Assembly: GCA_044870295.1 (NCBI GenBank)
Contig: JBIOYQ010000093.1
Span: 1 to 13,200, forward strand
Length of the DNA: 13,200 nt
Reading direction: 5' to 3'
Source: AC-52 sp044870295
Lineage (GTDB): Bacteria > Actinomycetota > UBA4738
Part shown: positions 1 through 5,783 of the stretch, in pieces
How the letters are laid out: each line of letters begins with the position of its first letter
Numbering within the stretch: the stretch's first letter is position 1
Position numbers and translations under genes: made by a program
Notes under the pieces: generated by a model
What the model was told of the DNA's origin: nothing
Seen by the model: only the letters and a program-made list of their open reading frames with translations
The model's database searches: none

Positions 1-52
1 GCTCCAGCCAGTCGGTCTCCACCAGCGCATCCGGGTTGGCGTATCCGGTCAT
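1..52 (-). CDS. Rhodanese-type sulfurtransferase, N-terminal fragment (runs off left edge)
   Basis: Only the first 17 codons are in the window, reading MTGYANPDALVETDWLE. This pattern (Y-A-[NH]-P-[DE]-x-L-V-x-T-D-W-L) is the usual N-terminus of two-domain thiosulfate/3-mercaptopyruvate sulfurtransferases, which move sulfane sulfur from a donor to a thiophilic acceptor through a catalytic cysteine. That cysteine would lie beyond the edge and cannot be checked. The ATG at 50-52 is preceded by a purine-rich GGAAGGGGGAGG stretch (55-66). The stretch runs to within two bases of the ATG, so the GGAAGG part gives the better ribosome spacing. The gene follows a MIP18-type Fe-S assembly gene on the same strand, which suits a role in sulfur supply, although a separate promoter candidate lies between them. 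The family call rests on a short motif only. Confidence 0.72.
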   Translation of the reverse strand, partial: MTGYANPDALVETDWLE

Positions 53-99
53 GACCTCCCCCTTCCGCCGAGCCTCGAAATCCGATGGTCGAAGTGGGA

Positions 100-129
100 A
101 TTATGCGAGCCCGGCCGCCCGCCACGCAA
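100..129 (-). promoter_or_regulatory. Candidate promoter for the sulfurtransferase gene
   Basis: On the minus strand TTGCGT (124-129) is followed after 18 bases by CATAAT (100-105), five of six matches to the sigma-70 -10 consensus. Transcription would start near 93, about 40 bases before the ATG at 52, leaving room for the purine-rich ribosome binding site. Seen by eye only. Confidence 0.4.
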
Positions 130-158
130 GAGGGGGTTCATGTGACGGGTCCCCTCTC

Positions 159-178
159 CACGGCCGTCCGCAGCCGTG
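159..178. terminator. Small hairpin after the MIP18-family gene
   Basis: CACGGC (159-164) and GCCGTG (173-178) form a perfect 6-bp inverted repeat with an 8-base loop, starting 8 bases past the MIP18-family stop codon on the minus strand. No U tract follows on the minus strand, so this is at best a weak or factor-assisted terminator. Confidence 0.25.
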
Positions 179-186
179 CGCATGGC

Positions 187-576
187 CTAGAAGAACCCCA
201 GCGCCGCCTTTGCTTCCTCGGACATCATTTCGGGAGTCCACGGTGGGCGCAGGACCATCTCGGCCTCCACACGTTCGATGCCCTCGACGGTGGACAGGAA
301 GCGTTGGATCTCGCCTTCGATGAGGGGACCGATCGGACACCCCATGGTCGTCAGCGTGTAGGTGACGTGGACGGCGTCACCTTCGATGTCCACGCCATAG
401 ACGAGACCGAGGTCGACGATGTTGATCCCGAGCTCGGGGTCGTGCACGTTGCGAAGCGCCTCCAGGACCTGCTCCTTGAGGGTCTCCGAGTCGGGCGCGC
501 CACCATTGGAGGACGGGTTCGCCTCCTCCTGGCGCTCCTCCGAACCCAGTTCGCGAGCCTGGTTCACCTCAGCCAT
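187..576 (-). CDS. MIP18/DUF59-family Fe-S cluster assembly factor (SufT-like)
   Basis: A 129-residue cytosolic protein. Residues 1-30 are a low-complexity acidic/polar tail. Residues 31-110 form the MIP18 (DUF59/PaaD-like) domain, with HDPELGINIVDLGLVY at 45-60 and the conserved cysteine in TTMGCP (Cys80). The family is used late in Fe-S cluster assembly or transfer, and bacterial members include SufT and the PaaD subunit of phenylacetyl-CoA oxygenase assembly. No paa genes are present, so the general Fe-S role is preferred. The ATG at 574-576 is chosen because a -10-like TAGAAT (587-592) sits 10 bases upstream, so the reading frame that continues further upstream would not be transcribed. 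Only a weak AGGA precedes the start. The gene lies upstream of a sulfurtransferase on the same strand and is divergent from a response regulator. Confidence 0.88.
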   Translation of the reverse strand: MAEVNQARELGSEERQEEANPSSNGGAPDSETLKEQVLEALRNVHDPELGINIVDLGLVYGVDIEGDAVHVTYTLTTMGCPIGPLIEGEIQRFLSTVEGIERVEAEMVLRPPWTPEMMSEEAKAALGFF

Positions 577-586
577 TCCTGGGTCT

Positions 587-592
587 ATTCTA
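587..592 (-). promoter_or_regulatory. -10-like element for the MIP18-family gene
   Basis: TAGAAT on the minus strand, 10 bases before the ATG at 576. Initiation 6-7 bases downstream would leave a leader of only 3-4 bases, so translation would be nearly leaderless. No convincing -35 is seen. Confidence 0.4.
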
Positions 593-651
593 GGCGCCGA
601 CGGCACATCGGCAGTTGGGGCCACTCCCCCGCGGCTCCCTCCAGCGCCCAT

Positions 652-656
652 AGGAG
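652..656 (+). promoter_or_regulatory. Ribosome binding site that fixes the response regulator start
   Basis: AGGAG lies 5 bases before the ATG at 662. It supports that start over in-frame codons further upstream, which would run through the intergenic region and into the opposite gene. Confidence 0.7.
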
Positions 657-661
657 CCGAC

Positions 662-1288
662 ATGAAGGTGTTGATCGTCGATGACCACCCGGTGACGCGG
701 GACGGCCTTCGTTCCGCCCTGTCCACGTCCGACGAGGTCGAGGTCGTCGGGGAGGCGGCGAGCGGCGAAGAGGCGGTCCGGATGGTCAAGGAGCTGTGCC
801 CGGAGGTCGTGTTCATGGACGTTCGACTTCCCGGGATCACGGGCATCGAGGCGACGAAGCAAGTCCTGTCCCTTGCCCCGGACACCAAGATCATCCTGTT
901 CACGGTGGAGGAGTCGCGCGCGGCCCTGGCCGACGCCATGCGGGCCGGCGTATCGGGCTATCTGCTGAAGGACGTGAGCGCGAGCGAGCTGATCCAGGCC
1001 GGCAAGCTGGCCCTCGAGGGCAAGGCGGTCATCCATCCCACGCTCACCCGCGCCTTCATCGAGGAGGCGCAGTACGTCGACACCCGACCCAACACTCCAC
1101 TCTCGCGGCGCGAGTCGGAGATCCTGCAGATGGTCGCCTACGGCGCCACGACGAAAGAGGTGGCGCACAAGCTGGGGATCTCCCCGCATACCGTGAAGAC
1201 CCATCTCGAACGGATCTTCGAGAAGCTCGGTGCGAACGACCGGGCCCAGGCCGTGGCCATCGCCCTCCGGAAGGGTCTGGTCGACTAG
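662..1288 (+). CDS. NarL/LuxR-family response regulator (orphan)
   Basis: A 208-residue two-domain DNA-binding response regulator. The receiver domain (about 1-120) opens with MKVLIVDDHP. It has the acidic pair Asp7/Asp8, the likely phosphorylated Asp53 in FMDVRLPG, the switch Thr81 and the conserved Lys103 in YLLKD. The C-terminal LuxR/GerE helix-turn-helix (about 145-208) begins LSRRESEILQ and carries the recognition helix around ISPHTVKTHLERI. All phosphorelay residues are present, so it should be activated by a histidine kinase, but none is encoded nearby. It is divergent from the MIP18-family gene across an 85-base gap, in which GCCGA/TCGGC (596-600/608-612) is a weak operator candidate. 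It converges on the ABC ATPase gene, and the two stop codons share the tetramer CTAG. Regulated genes cannot be told from sequence. Confidence 0.93.
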   Translation: MKVLIVDDHPVTRDGLRSALSTSDEVEVVGEAASGEEAVRMVKELCPEVVFMDVRLPGITGIEATKQVLSLAPDTKIILFTVEESRAALADAMRAGVSGYLLKDVSASELIQAGKLALEGKAVIHPTLTRAFIEEAQYVDTRPNTPLSRRESEILQMVAYGATTKEVAHKLGISPHTVKTHLERIFEKLGANDRAQAVAIALRKGLVD

Positions 1289-2595
1289 CCCCTCAGCTGG
1301 GATTCGGCGGGCAGCAGCCGGGTCAGGTCGTCGACCGTCCGTGCGATCCGTGCCACCTCGCGCAACGCCCGCCACAGCGACGTTGCCTCGCCTCCGGTGA
1401 AGTCCCGTTCCTCGATGGGCACCTGATCCAGCATCACCGTGGGTGTGCCGGCCCGGGCCGCCTCCAGGACCAGCTCGAGGTTGCGAACGTTTCCCGGGCC
1501 GAACGGGGGGTCGCACACGACCACGATCGCCGCTTCCTGGATGAGGGCACGGCAGTCCTCTGCGCTCCGGGCGTCGATCCCGGAGAAGGGTGGCACGGTG
1601 ACCCGTTGCAGGTTCAGTCGCTCCGCGACGACCTCGTCGGTGTCGCTTCCGTGCAGCACGCCGACGCTGACGTCGAACCCTCGTTCCGCCAGCAGCCGCA
1701 TCACGGGCGCGCCACGCCCCGCACCCCCGATGACGTGGGCCCGCCGCGCGCCGGGCCGGCGTTCTGCCGCGACCGGTGGGGCGACCACGACCGAGGGGCG
1801 CCCGGCGCTTCCCGACGGAGAGACGTCCGCCTCTACCCCGAACACGTCGCGGACCAGGTCGCGCGTGATCACGGCCTCGGGGGGACCGCTGCGAACCACC
1901 GCTCCATCCTCGAGGGCGACCACGTGATCGCAGTAGGCGGCGGCCAGGTTGAGGTCGTGGAAGATGGCGAGTACGGCCTTTCCCTGGTCCCTGGCCAGTC
2001 CGCGCACCAGGCCCAGCATCTCCACGACGTGTCGCAGGTCGAGGTGGGTGGTCGGTTCGTCCAGCAGCAACACGGGAGCGTCCTGCGACAGCGCCTGTGC
2101 CAGGACGACGCGCTGGCGTTCTCCCCCGGACAGATCCGCGAGCGACCGCTCGGCGAGGTGCTGGACGTTCGCCGCCGCCATCGCCCTGCGAACCTGCGCC
2201 CAGTCCTCGGCCCGTCCTCCACCCCAGGCCGTCAGATAGGGTGACCGGCCCATCATGACCATCTCCAGCACGGAGTAGGAGAAGGCCGGGGCGACGTCCT
2301 GCGGGACCACGGCCACCAGCTTGGCGACCTGGCGGGCGGACGCGGCATACGGATCGATCCCACACACTCGCACCGATCCTCGTCGCGGGCGCAGGCCTCG
2401 AGACGCCACCCGTACCAACGTCGTCTTGCCCGATCCGTTCGGGCCGATCAAGCCGGTGATCGACCCCGCGGCCACGGCGATGGACACGTCGCGCAGCACG
2501 ATCGCGTCTCCATAGCCGGCCGACACCGCTCGAAGGACCACCCCGTCGGACTCGGGCTCGGGGACCAGCGACCTGCCGGGGTCAGGCTCGTACAC
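1285..2595 (-). CDS. btuD: Cobalamin-type ABC transporter ATPase with extra C-terminal domain
   Basis: Energises import by hydrolysing ATP at the inner face of the membrane together with the adjacent BtuC-like permease. The protein has 436 residues, whereas BtuD/FecE ATPases usually have 250-280. The ATPase domain (about 18-260) has Walker A GPNGSGKT (51-58), Q-loop Gln99, signature LSGGERQ (155-161), Walker B VLLLDEP (175-181) and H-loop His213. After a Pro/Ala/Arg-rich linker, residues about 285-436 form a second domain. It opens with AHVIGGAGRGAP, a glycine-rich Rossmann-like turn, and includes CDPPFGPGNVRNLE. Its function is not known to me. The GTG at 2593-2595 is preferred to the in-frame ATG at 2643 because GGAGGA (2602-2607) sits 6 bases before it and the permease stop overlaps it by only 14 bases. 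The riboswitch upstream of the operon indicates a corrinoid substrate. The gene symbol is by role. Confidence 0.88.
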   Translation of the reverse strand: MYEPDPGRSLVPEPESDGVVLRAVSAGYGDAIVLRDVSIAVAAGSITGLIGPNGSGKTTLVRVASRGLRPRRGSVRVCGIDPYAASARQVAKLVAVVPQDVAPAFSYSVLEMVMMGRSPYLTAWGGGRAEDWAQVRRAMAAANVQHLAERSLADLSGGERQRVVLAQALSQDAPVLLLDEPTTHLDLRHVVEMLGLVRGLARDQGKAVLAIFHDLNLAAAYCDHVVALEDGAVVRSGPPEAVITRDLVRDVFGVEADVSPSGSAGRPSVVVAPPVAAERRPGARRAHVIGGAGRGAPVMRLLAERGFDVSVGVLHGSDTDEVVAERLNLQRVTVPPFSGIDARSAEDCRALIQEAAIVVVCDPPFGPGNVRNLELVLEAARAGTPTVMLDQVPIEERDFTGGEATSLWRALREVARIARTVDDLTRLLPAESQLRG

Positions 2596-3616
2596 CGGCC
2601 GTCCTCCGCTCTCGCCGCAGCAGGTACAGGAAGAACGGCCCACCGAGGACGGCGGTGACCGCGCCGACCGGGATCTCCTCCGGCCGGACCACGGTACGGG
2701 CCGCCAGGTCGGCCAGGATCATGAACGCGGCCCCGCCCACGATCGACGCCGGGAGCAGGCGCCGGTGATCGGCACCGACCACCAGGCGCAGGATGTGAGG
2801 AGTCATCAGCCCGACGAAGCCGATGAGGCCGGCCACCGAGACGGCCGCCGCCGTGAGCAGCGCCCCGGTGGCCAGCATCAGCACCTTGAACCGGTCCACC
2901 TCCAGCCCGAGCTGGGAGGCTCGTTCCTCACCGAGGGCGGTTAGATTGAGGTCACGGGTCGCCCCCAGCGCGACGGCGATGCCGACGATCACGAGCGGCG
3001 TGGCGGCACCGAGCGATTGCCATCCCCGAGCGCCGAGTCCGCCCAGCAGCCAGAAGTAGATCGACCGGATCTCCTGCCCGGAGAACGTCATCACCAGGCT
3101 GATCACCGCCGAGATGATGGCGGCGACGGCGATGCCCGCCAGCAGCAGCGTCGCCACCTGAACGGAGGGCCCCAGCCGGGCGAGCCGGTACACCACGAAG
3201 GCGGTCGCCAGGGCGCCGGCGAACGCCGCCACCGACACCCCCATGCCGCCGAACGCTGCCCCCCACCCAGCCAGGATGACGACGATGGCGCCCAGCGCGG
3301 CGCCCGAGCTGACTCCGATGATGGCGGGGTCGGCCATCGGGTTTCGGAACAGCGCCTGGAACACCGCGCCCGCGGTGGCCAGGGCGGCTCCCACCACCCC
3401 TGCCAGCAGGACCCGCGGCAGGCGCAGCTGGAACAGGATGACGCTCGTCGACCGAGCCACGCCGGCCGGCGGTCCGGTGACGTGGAGTTTCCACGCGAAC
3501 AACCGCACCGACGTCCACGGCGAGATCCACACGGCTCCGGCGGCGACGGCCACCAACGCCGAGACCACCAGGAGAGCGACCAGTCCGGTCCCCACCAGCC
3601 GCCGCTCCACCCGCAT
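2582..3616 (-). CDS. btuC: FecCD/BtuC-family ABC permease, probably for cobalamin
   Basis: A 344-residue polytopic inner-membrane permease of normal length for the family, with hydrophobic segments along its length (about 9-10 expected). The FecCD signature is clear: RLPRVLLAGVVGAALATAG (about 65-83), then FRNPMADPAIIGVSSGAALG, and near the C-terminus GLIGFVGLMTPHILRLVVG followed by HRRLLPAS, the region that contacts the ATPase. The last segment, EIPVGAVTAVLGGPFFLYLL, is also typical. The ATG at 3616 directly follows the TAG of the binding-protein gene (3617-3619) with no gap, so translation is probably coupled. The 3' end overlaps the ATPase start by 14 bases. Family members carry cobalamin, haem or ferric siderophores. 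The upstream cobalamin riboswitch decides in favour of a corrinoid. Confidence 0.93.
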   Translation of the reverse strand: MRVERRLVGTGLVALLVVSALVAVAAGAVWISPWTSVRLFAWKLHVTGPPAGVARSTSVILFQLRLPRVLLAGVVGAALATAGAVFQALFRNPMADPAIIGVSSGAALGAIVVILAGWGAAFGGMGVSVAAFAGALATAFVVYRLARLGPSVQVATLLLAGIAVAAIISAVISLVMTFSGQEIRSIYFWLLGGLGARGWQSLGAATPLVIVGIAVALGATRDLNLTALGEERASQLGLEVDRFKVLMLATGALLTAAAVSVAGLIGFVGLMTPHILRLVVGADHRRLLPASIVGGAAFMILADLAARTVVRPEEIPVGAVTAVLGGPFFLYLLRRERRTAGVRA

Positions 3617-4606
3617 CTACGGCACGGCTCCCGGGTGCAGGATGCGAGCCAGCGCCACCAATCCATCGACCACGCGCGGGCCCGGCCGGCTGATCAGGTC
3701 GGAATCGACCAGGTACACGCGGCCGGCCCCAACCGCGTCGATCGCCGAAAACCCCGGGCGTTTCGCCACTTCCTTCGCCGACACGCCCGACTCCGACGCG
3801 ACCAGGTACACGTCCGGGCCGTCGGCGACCAGTTGGTCGACGGACCACTCCGGGTAGTCCGATGAAGCGGCGGCGGACACGGGGTCACAGCCCGCCCGCT
3901 TCAGCAGGTCGAAGATGAACGTGCGCGGCCCGATCGTGGTGAGGGGCGGGTAGTACGCCTCGAAGAAGCACGACACCGGCCCCTCGGATGAGACCGCGGC
4001 CCCGACCGCCTCGGCCTCTTCGTTCATGTGGTCGACCAGGCCGGCGGCCTGTTCCGTCGCTCCCGTGATCGCACCGACGGTACTGATGTCGTGGAGCAGG
4101 TCGGTGAAGTCGGTGCCGTTGATGGTGAAGACCGCGATCCCCAGCTCACGCAGACGCTGCTTCCACTGCTCCCCGCCGCCGATCGTGAGCATGAGGTCCG
4201 GGTGGAGCGCGACCACCTTCTCGACATTCGGGTCGACCCCAAACTCCCCCGATCCACCGACGTGTTCGATCGAGGAGGCCTCCGGGGGGTAGTCGTCGAA
4301 GGACCCGGAGACACCGACCAGCTCGTCCCCCAACCCGAGGGCGAACACGATCTCGGTGTTGGACGGGGCAAAGGTGATGATCCGCCCCGGCTTCGACGGG
4401 ATCGTCACGGAGACGCCGTCGTCATCGACCAGCGTGACCGGAAACTGCGGCGCCGCGGACGACGGGGCGGACGGAGCGGGCCTGACGGTGGTCCGTGCCC
4501 CCGGTGCGGGCGAGGCGGACGAGCAGGCGGCCACCAAGGTGGCCAGGGCGAGCGCCGGGCCGGCGATCCACGCCCGGCCTCGGCGGCGGAGCGGCGTGCG
4601 AGCCAT
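3617..4606 (-). CDS. btuF: Cobalamin-type ABC substrate-binding lipoprotein (BtuF-like)
   Basis: A 329-residue surface lipoprotein that captures ligand for the permease and ATPase encoded next. The signal peptide has an Arg-rich start (TPLRRRGR), a hydrophobic core and the lipobox LVAAC, giving a lipidated Cys28. A Pro/Ala/Ser-rich tether (29-54) leads into a periplasmic-binding-protein fold of the PF01497 type. That domain has VTIPSKPGRIITFAPSNTE, GLGDELVGVS, and VEKVVALHPDLMLT in the first lobe, and GRVYLVDSDLISRPGPRVVD near the end. The ATG at 4604-4606 is chosen because GGGAGG (4611-4616) sits 4 bases before it and the signal peptide is then of normal length. A start at 4636 would add ten residues for no reason. 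It is the first gene of the operon, 38 bases after the riboswitch terminator, so ligand control acts first on it. Haem or siderophore binding is the alternative by family alone. Confidence 0.92.
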   Translation of the reverse strand: MARTPLRRRGRAWIAGPALALATLVAACSSASPAPGARTTVRPAPSAPSSAAPQFPVTLVDDDGVSVTIPSKPGRIITFAPSNTEIVFALGLGDELVGVSGSFDDYPPEASSIEHVGGSGEFGVDPNVEKVVALHPDLMLTIGGGEQWKQRLRELGIAVFTINGTDFTDLLHDISTVGAITGATEQAAGLVDHMNEEAEAVGAAVSSEGPVSCFFEAYYPPLTTIGPRTFIFDLLKRAGCDPVSAAASSDYPEWSVDQLVADGPDVYLVASESGVSAKEVAKRPGFSAIDAVGAGRVYLVDSDLISRPGPRVVDGLVALARILHPGAVP

Positions 4607-4639
4607 GCTTCCTCCCTTCGGTCGCGGCCGCCCCAAACG

Positions 4640-4668
4640 AAGAAAGCCCCCGGCTCTCGCCGGAGGCT
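4640..4668 (-). terminator. Intrinsic terminator of the cobalamin riboswitch expression platform
   Basis: On the minus strand AGCCTCCGGC (4668-4659) pairs with GCCGGGGGCT (4654-4645): ten base pairs including one G-U, closed by a GAGA tetraloop of the GNRA type. The pyrimidine run TTTCTTC follows. It lies between the riboswitch and the first gene, as expected for B12-dependent premature termination. GGAGGC at 4686-4681 can pair with GCCTCC in the left arm (4667-4662), so an antiterminator alternative exists. Confidence 0.8.
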
Positions 4669-4674
4669 GTCGCT

Positions 4675-4719
4675 GAAGCGGCCTCCTCTCATGCGCGAAG
4701 AGCGCGGCCGAACCGCTTC
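4675..4719 (-). other. Riboswitch-to-terminator linker with competing stems
   Basis: On the minus strand GAAGCGG (4719-4713) can pair with CCGCTTC (4681-4675), enclosing a smaller GCGC/GCGC hairpin (4702-4705 with 4693-4696). The purine-rich GGAGGC (4686-4681) is complementary to the left arm of the terminator. These pairings are exact in the sequence. Their order during transcription and their dependence on ligand are inferred. Confidence 0.45.
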
Positions 4720-4898
4720 GAGGCAGGTCTCCTGACTTCCGGTTGGGCTCCGCGCTGCGGAGCTACGCTCCCCCGAACCTTCCCAGGCCCACCGGGCCCA
4801 GTGGCATCTCTCGGGATCGCTCCCCGGTCACAGTGGCGCGACCGTGCCGGACTCGCACCGGCTTCCCTCTTGGGGCTCGGGCGGGTGCCTCCCGCCTC
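4720..4898 (-). ncRNA. Cobalamin (B12) riboswitch
   Basis: A 179-nt adenosylcobalamin-type aptamer read on the minus strand. Its landmarks match the cobalamin riboswitch family (Rfam RF00174 type). The P1 stem pairs GAGGCGGG (4898-4891) with CCTGCCTC (4727-4720), with one G-U. The core GGAAGCCGGTG is at 4866-4856 and CCACTGT at 4836-4830. The B12 box AGTCAGGAGACCTGCC closes the 3' side at 4737-4722. It is followed by an intrinsic terminator and then btuF-btuC-btuD, so the expected effect is to stop transcription of the transporter when cobalamin is plentiful. The boundaries are taken from the P1 pairing. The class is very secure. The off-switch direction is from family knowledge. Confidence 0.96.
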
Positions 4899-4921
4899 CG
4901 CCACCCCGAGGCTCGATCTTC

Positions 4922-4952
4922 GATTGCCCGCATCCTACCCCAGGTGGCAATC
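4922..4952. repeat. Inverted repeat GATTGCC-17-GGCAATC in the divergent promoter region
   Basis: GATTGCC (4922-4928) and GGCAATC (4946-4952) are perfect 7-base reverse complements separated by 17 bases. They lie between the riboswitch and the divergent lipoprotein gene. The -10-like TAGGAT of the riboswitch operon lies between the arms. It could be a repressor or activator operator. No factor can be named. Confidence 0.35.
4932..4937 (-). promoter_or_regulatory. -10-like element for the riboswitch and btu operon
   Basis: TAGGAT on the minus strand, of the TANNNT form common in actinobacterial promoters. Initiation near 4925 would leave about 27 bases before the P1 stem of the riboswitch. The position 17-18 bases upstream (CGAGGT) is a poor -35. 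Confidence 0.35.
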
Positions 4953-4967
4953 CGACCTCGGCATGCC

Positions 4968-4973
4968 TACACT
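4968..4973 (+). promoter_or_regulatory. -10-like element for the lipoprotein gene
   Basis: TACACT lies 18 bases before the ATG at 4992. Initiation near 4980 would give a leader of only about 12 bases with no ribosome binding site. An in-frame GTG at 4986 is the alternative start. Confidence 0.35.
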
Positions 4974-4991
4974 TCCCACACGAACGTGGCC

Positions 4992-5711
4992 ATGCGCTCA
5001 CGGGCAGCGGCATCCGTGGTGGTAATGGCGGTGACGGCCCTCTCGGCGTGCACCCGGGCTCCGCTGCCTTCTCCCCCGCCCGACGCCGGACCCGAATTCT
5101 CCGTCCATCAACTCCCCCCCAGCCCCTCGCCCCTCGGTTGGGAGGTCCAAGCTGGTCAGGTCCAGGGCCTGATCCCGTCCGGATGGCAGGCCGAGCCCCT
5201 CCCACAGACCCGGTTCCCACAGCAGGGGTTCGTCGCCTCGCCGCAGCTCGCCGACTGGGACGCCGGGGCCGGCGCCATCCGAGGCATGGAGGCGTTCTGG
5301 GTCGACATCACCAGCCTGCACATCTCGTCGGACTACTACTACGTCGTGGCGAAGGGGCCGGCCATGTCCTCCCTCTTCTCCAACAAGCACTGCCACTCCA
5401 CGGCCCGCGAGGTGCTGGTCGACGACCCGCCGCAGGTGACCGGGCCCGGGTTCTCGCCGGGTGACTATGTGGTCTCCGCGAAGGGCACCTGTCGGAGCGA
5501 GGGCTCGTCCACGCACTGGGCGTACATCGTCGTCGCCCCCGGGTTCGGCCCGGTGCGGCAGGTCGGCCTTCCATCGTCCGGGCTGTACGTGGTGCTGGCC
5601 GTGGTCTCGGGCAAGGGGGCGGGAGATCTCCTGCAAGGGATGATCGACGGCGCTCGGTTCGCCAACGTGTCGATCACGCAGATCGTGGCGGTCGCACGTA
5701 CCACGGCCTGA
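4992..5711 (+). CDS. Predicted secreted lipoprotein of unknown function
   Basis: I do not recognise this 239-residue protein. It begins with a short signal peptide (MRSRAAASVVVMAVTA) and lipobox LSAC, so Cys20 should be lipidated and the mature protein anchored outside the membrane. A Pro/Ser-rich tether (about 24-49) precedes a globular part. That part contains an aromatic cluster HISSDYYYVVAKG (110-122) and two cysteines (Cys134 in KHCHSTA and Cys167 in KGTCRSE) that could form a disulfide. The start is placed so the signal peptide is complete. No ribosome binding site is visible, and an in-frame GTG two codons upstream is possible. It is divergent from the cobalamin riboswitch, with only about 93 bases between them, but nothing in the protein ties it to cobalamin. 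A short hairpin follows the stop codon. Confidence 0.8.
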   Translation: MRSRAAASVVVMAVTALSACTRAPLPSPPPDAGPEFSVHQLPPSPSPLGWEVQAGQVQGLIPSGWQAEPLPQTRFPQQGFVASPQLADWDAGAGAIRGMEAFWVDITSLHISSDYYYVVAKGPAMSSLFSNKHCHSTAREVLVDDPPQVTGPGFSPGDYVVSAKGTCRSEGSSTHWAYIVVAPGFGPVRQVGLPSSGLYVVLAVVSGKGAGDLLQGMIDGARFANVSITQIVAVARTTA

Positions 5712-5727
5712 CCCGACGGCTCGGGTC
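5710..5727 (+). terminator. Hairpin after the lipoprotein gene
   Basis: GACCCGA (5710-5716) and TCGGGTC (5721-5727) form a perfect 7-bp stem with a CGGC loop that starts within the stop codon of the lipoprotein gene. No T run follows, so termination efficiency is uncertain. Confidence 0.4.
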
Positions 5728-5769
5728 CGGGCCGCCTCCCGTCGCGTCGCCGGCTTGAAGCCAGGCGTG

Positions 5770-5775
5770 TACGCT
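5770..5775 (+). promoter_or_regulatory. -10-like element for a possibly leaderless M20 peptidase mRNA
   Basis: TACGCT ends 8 bases before the ATG at 5784, with no ribosome binding site between them. This spacing fits transcription starting at or next to the start codon. No good -35 is visible. Confidence 0.4.
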
Positions 5776-5783
5776 GTCGGCCC

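Noticed and set aside
577..939. N-terminal extension of the MIP18-family gene to an ATG at 939
   Set aside because: It would run through the divergent response regulator gene and across a -10-like element at 587-592. The family domain is complete from 576.
590..2365. A very long open frame on the minus strand spanning the response regulator and the ATPase
   Set aside because: It is Arg/Gly/Pro-rich low-complexity translation with no family motif and covers two confirmed genes in other frames. It is a by-product of high G+C third positions.
2596..2643. ATG at 2643 as start of the ABC ATPase
   Set aside because: It would add 16 non-conserved residues and a 62-base overlap with the permease. 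The GTG at 2595 has a GGAGGA ribosome site 6 bases upstream.
1285..4606. Haem or ferric-siderophore transport as the role of the ABC operon
   Set aside because: Family membership alone allows it, but the leader is a clear cobalamin riboswitch with its terminator directly upstream.
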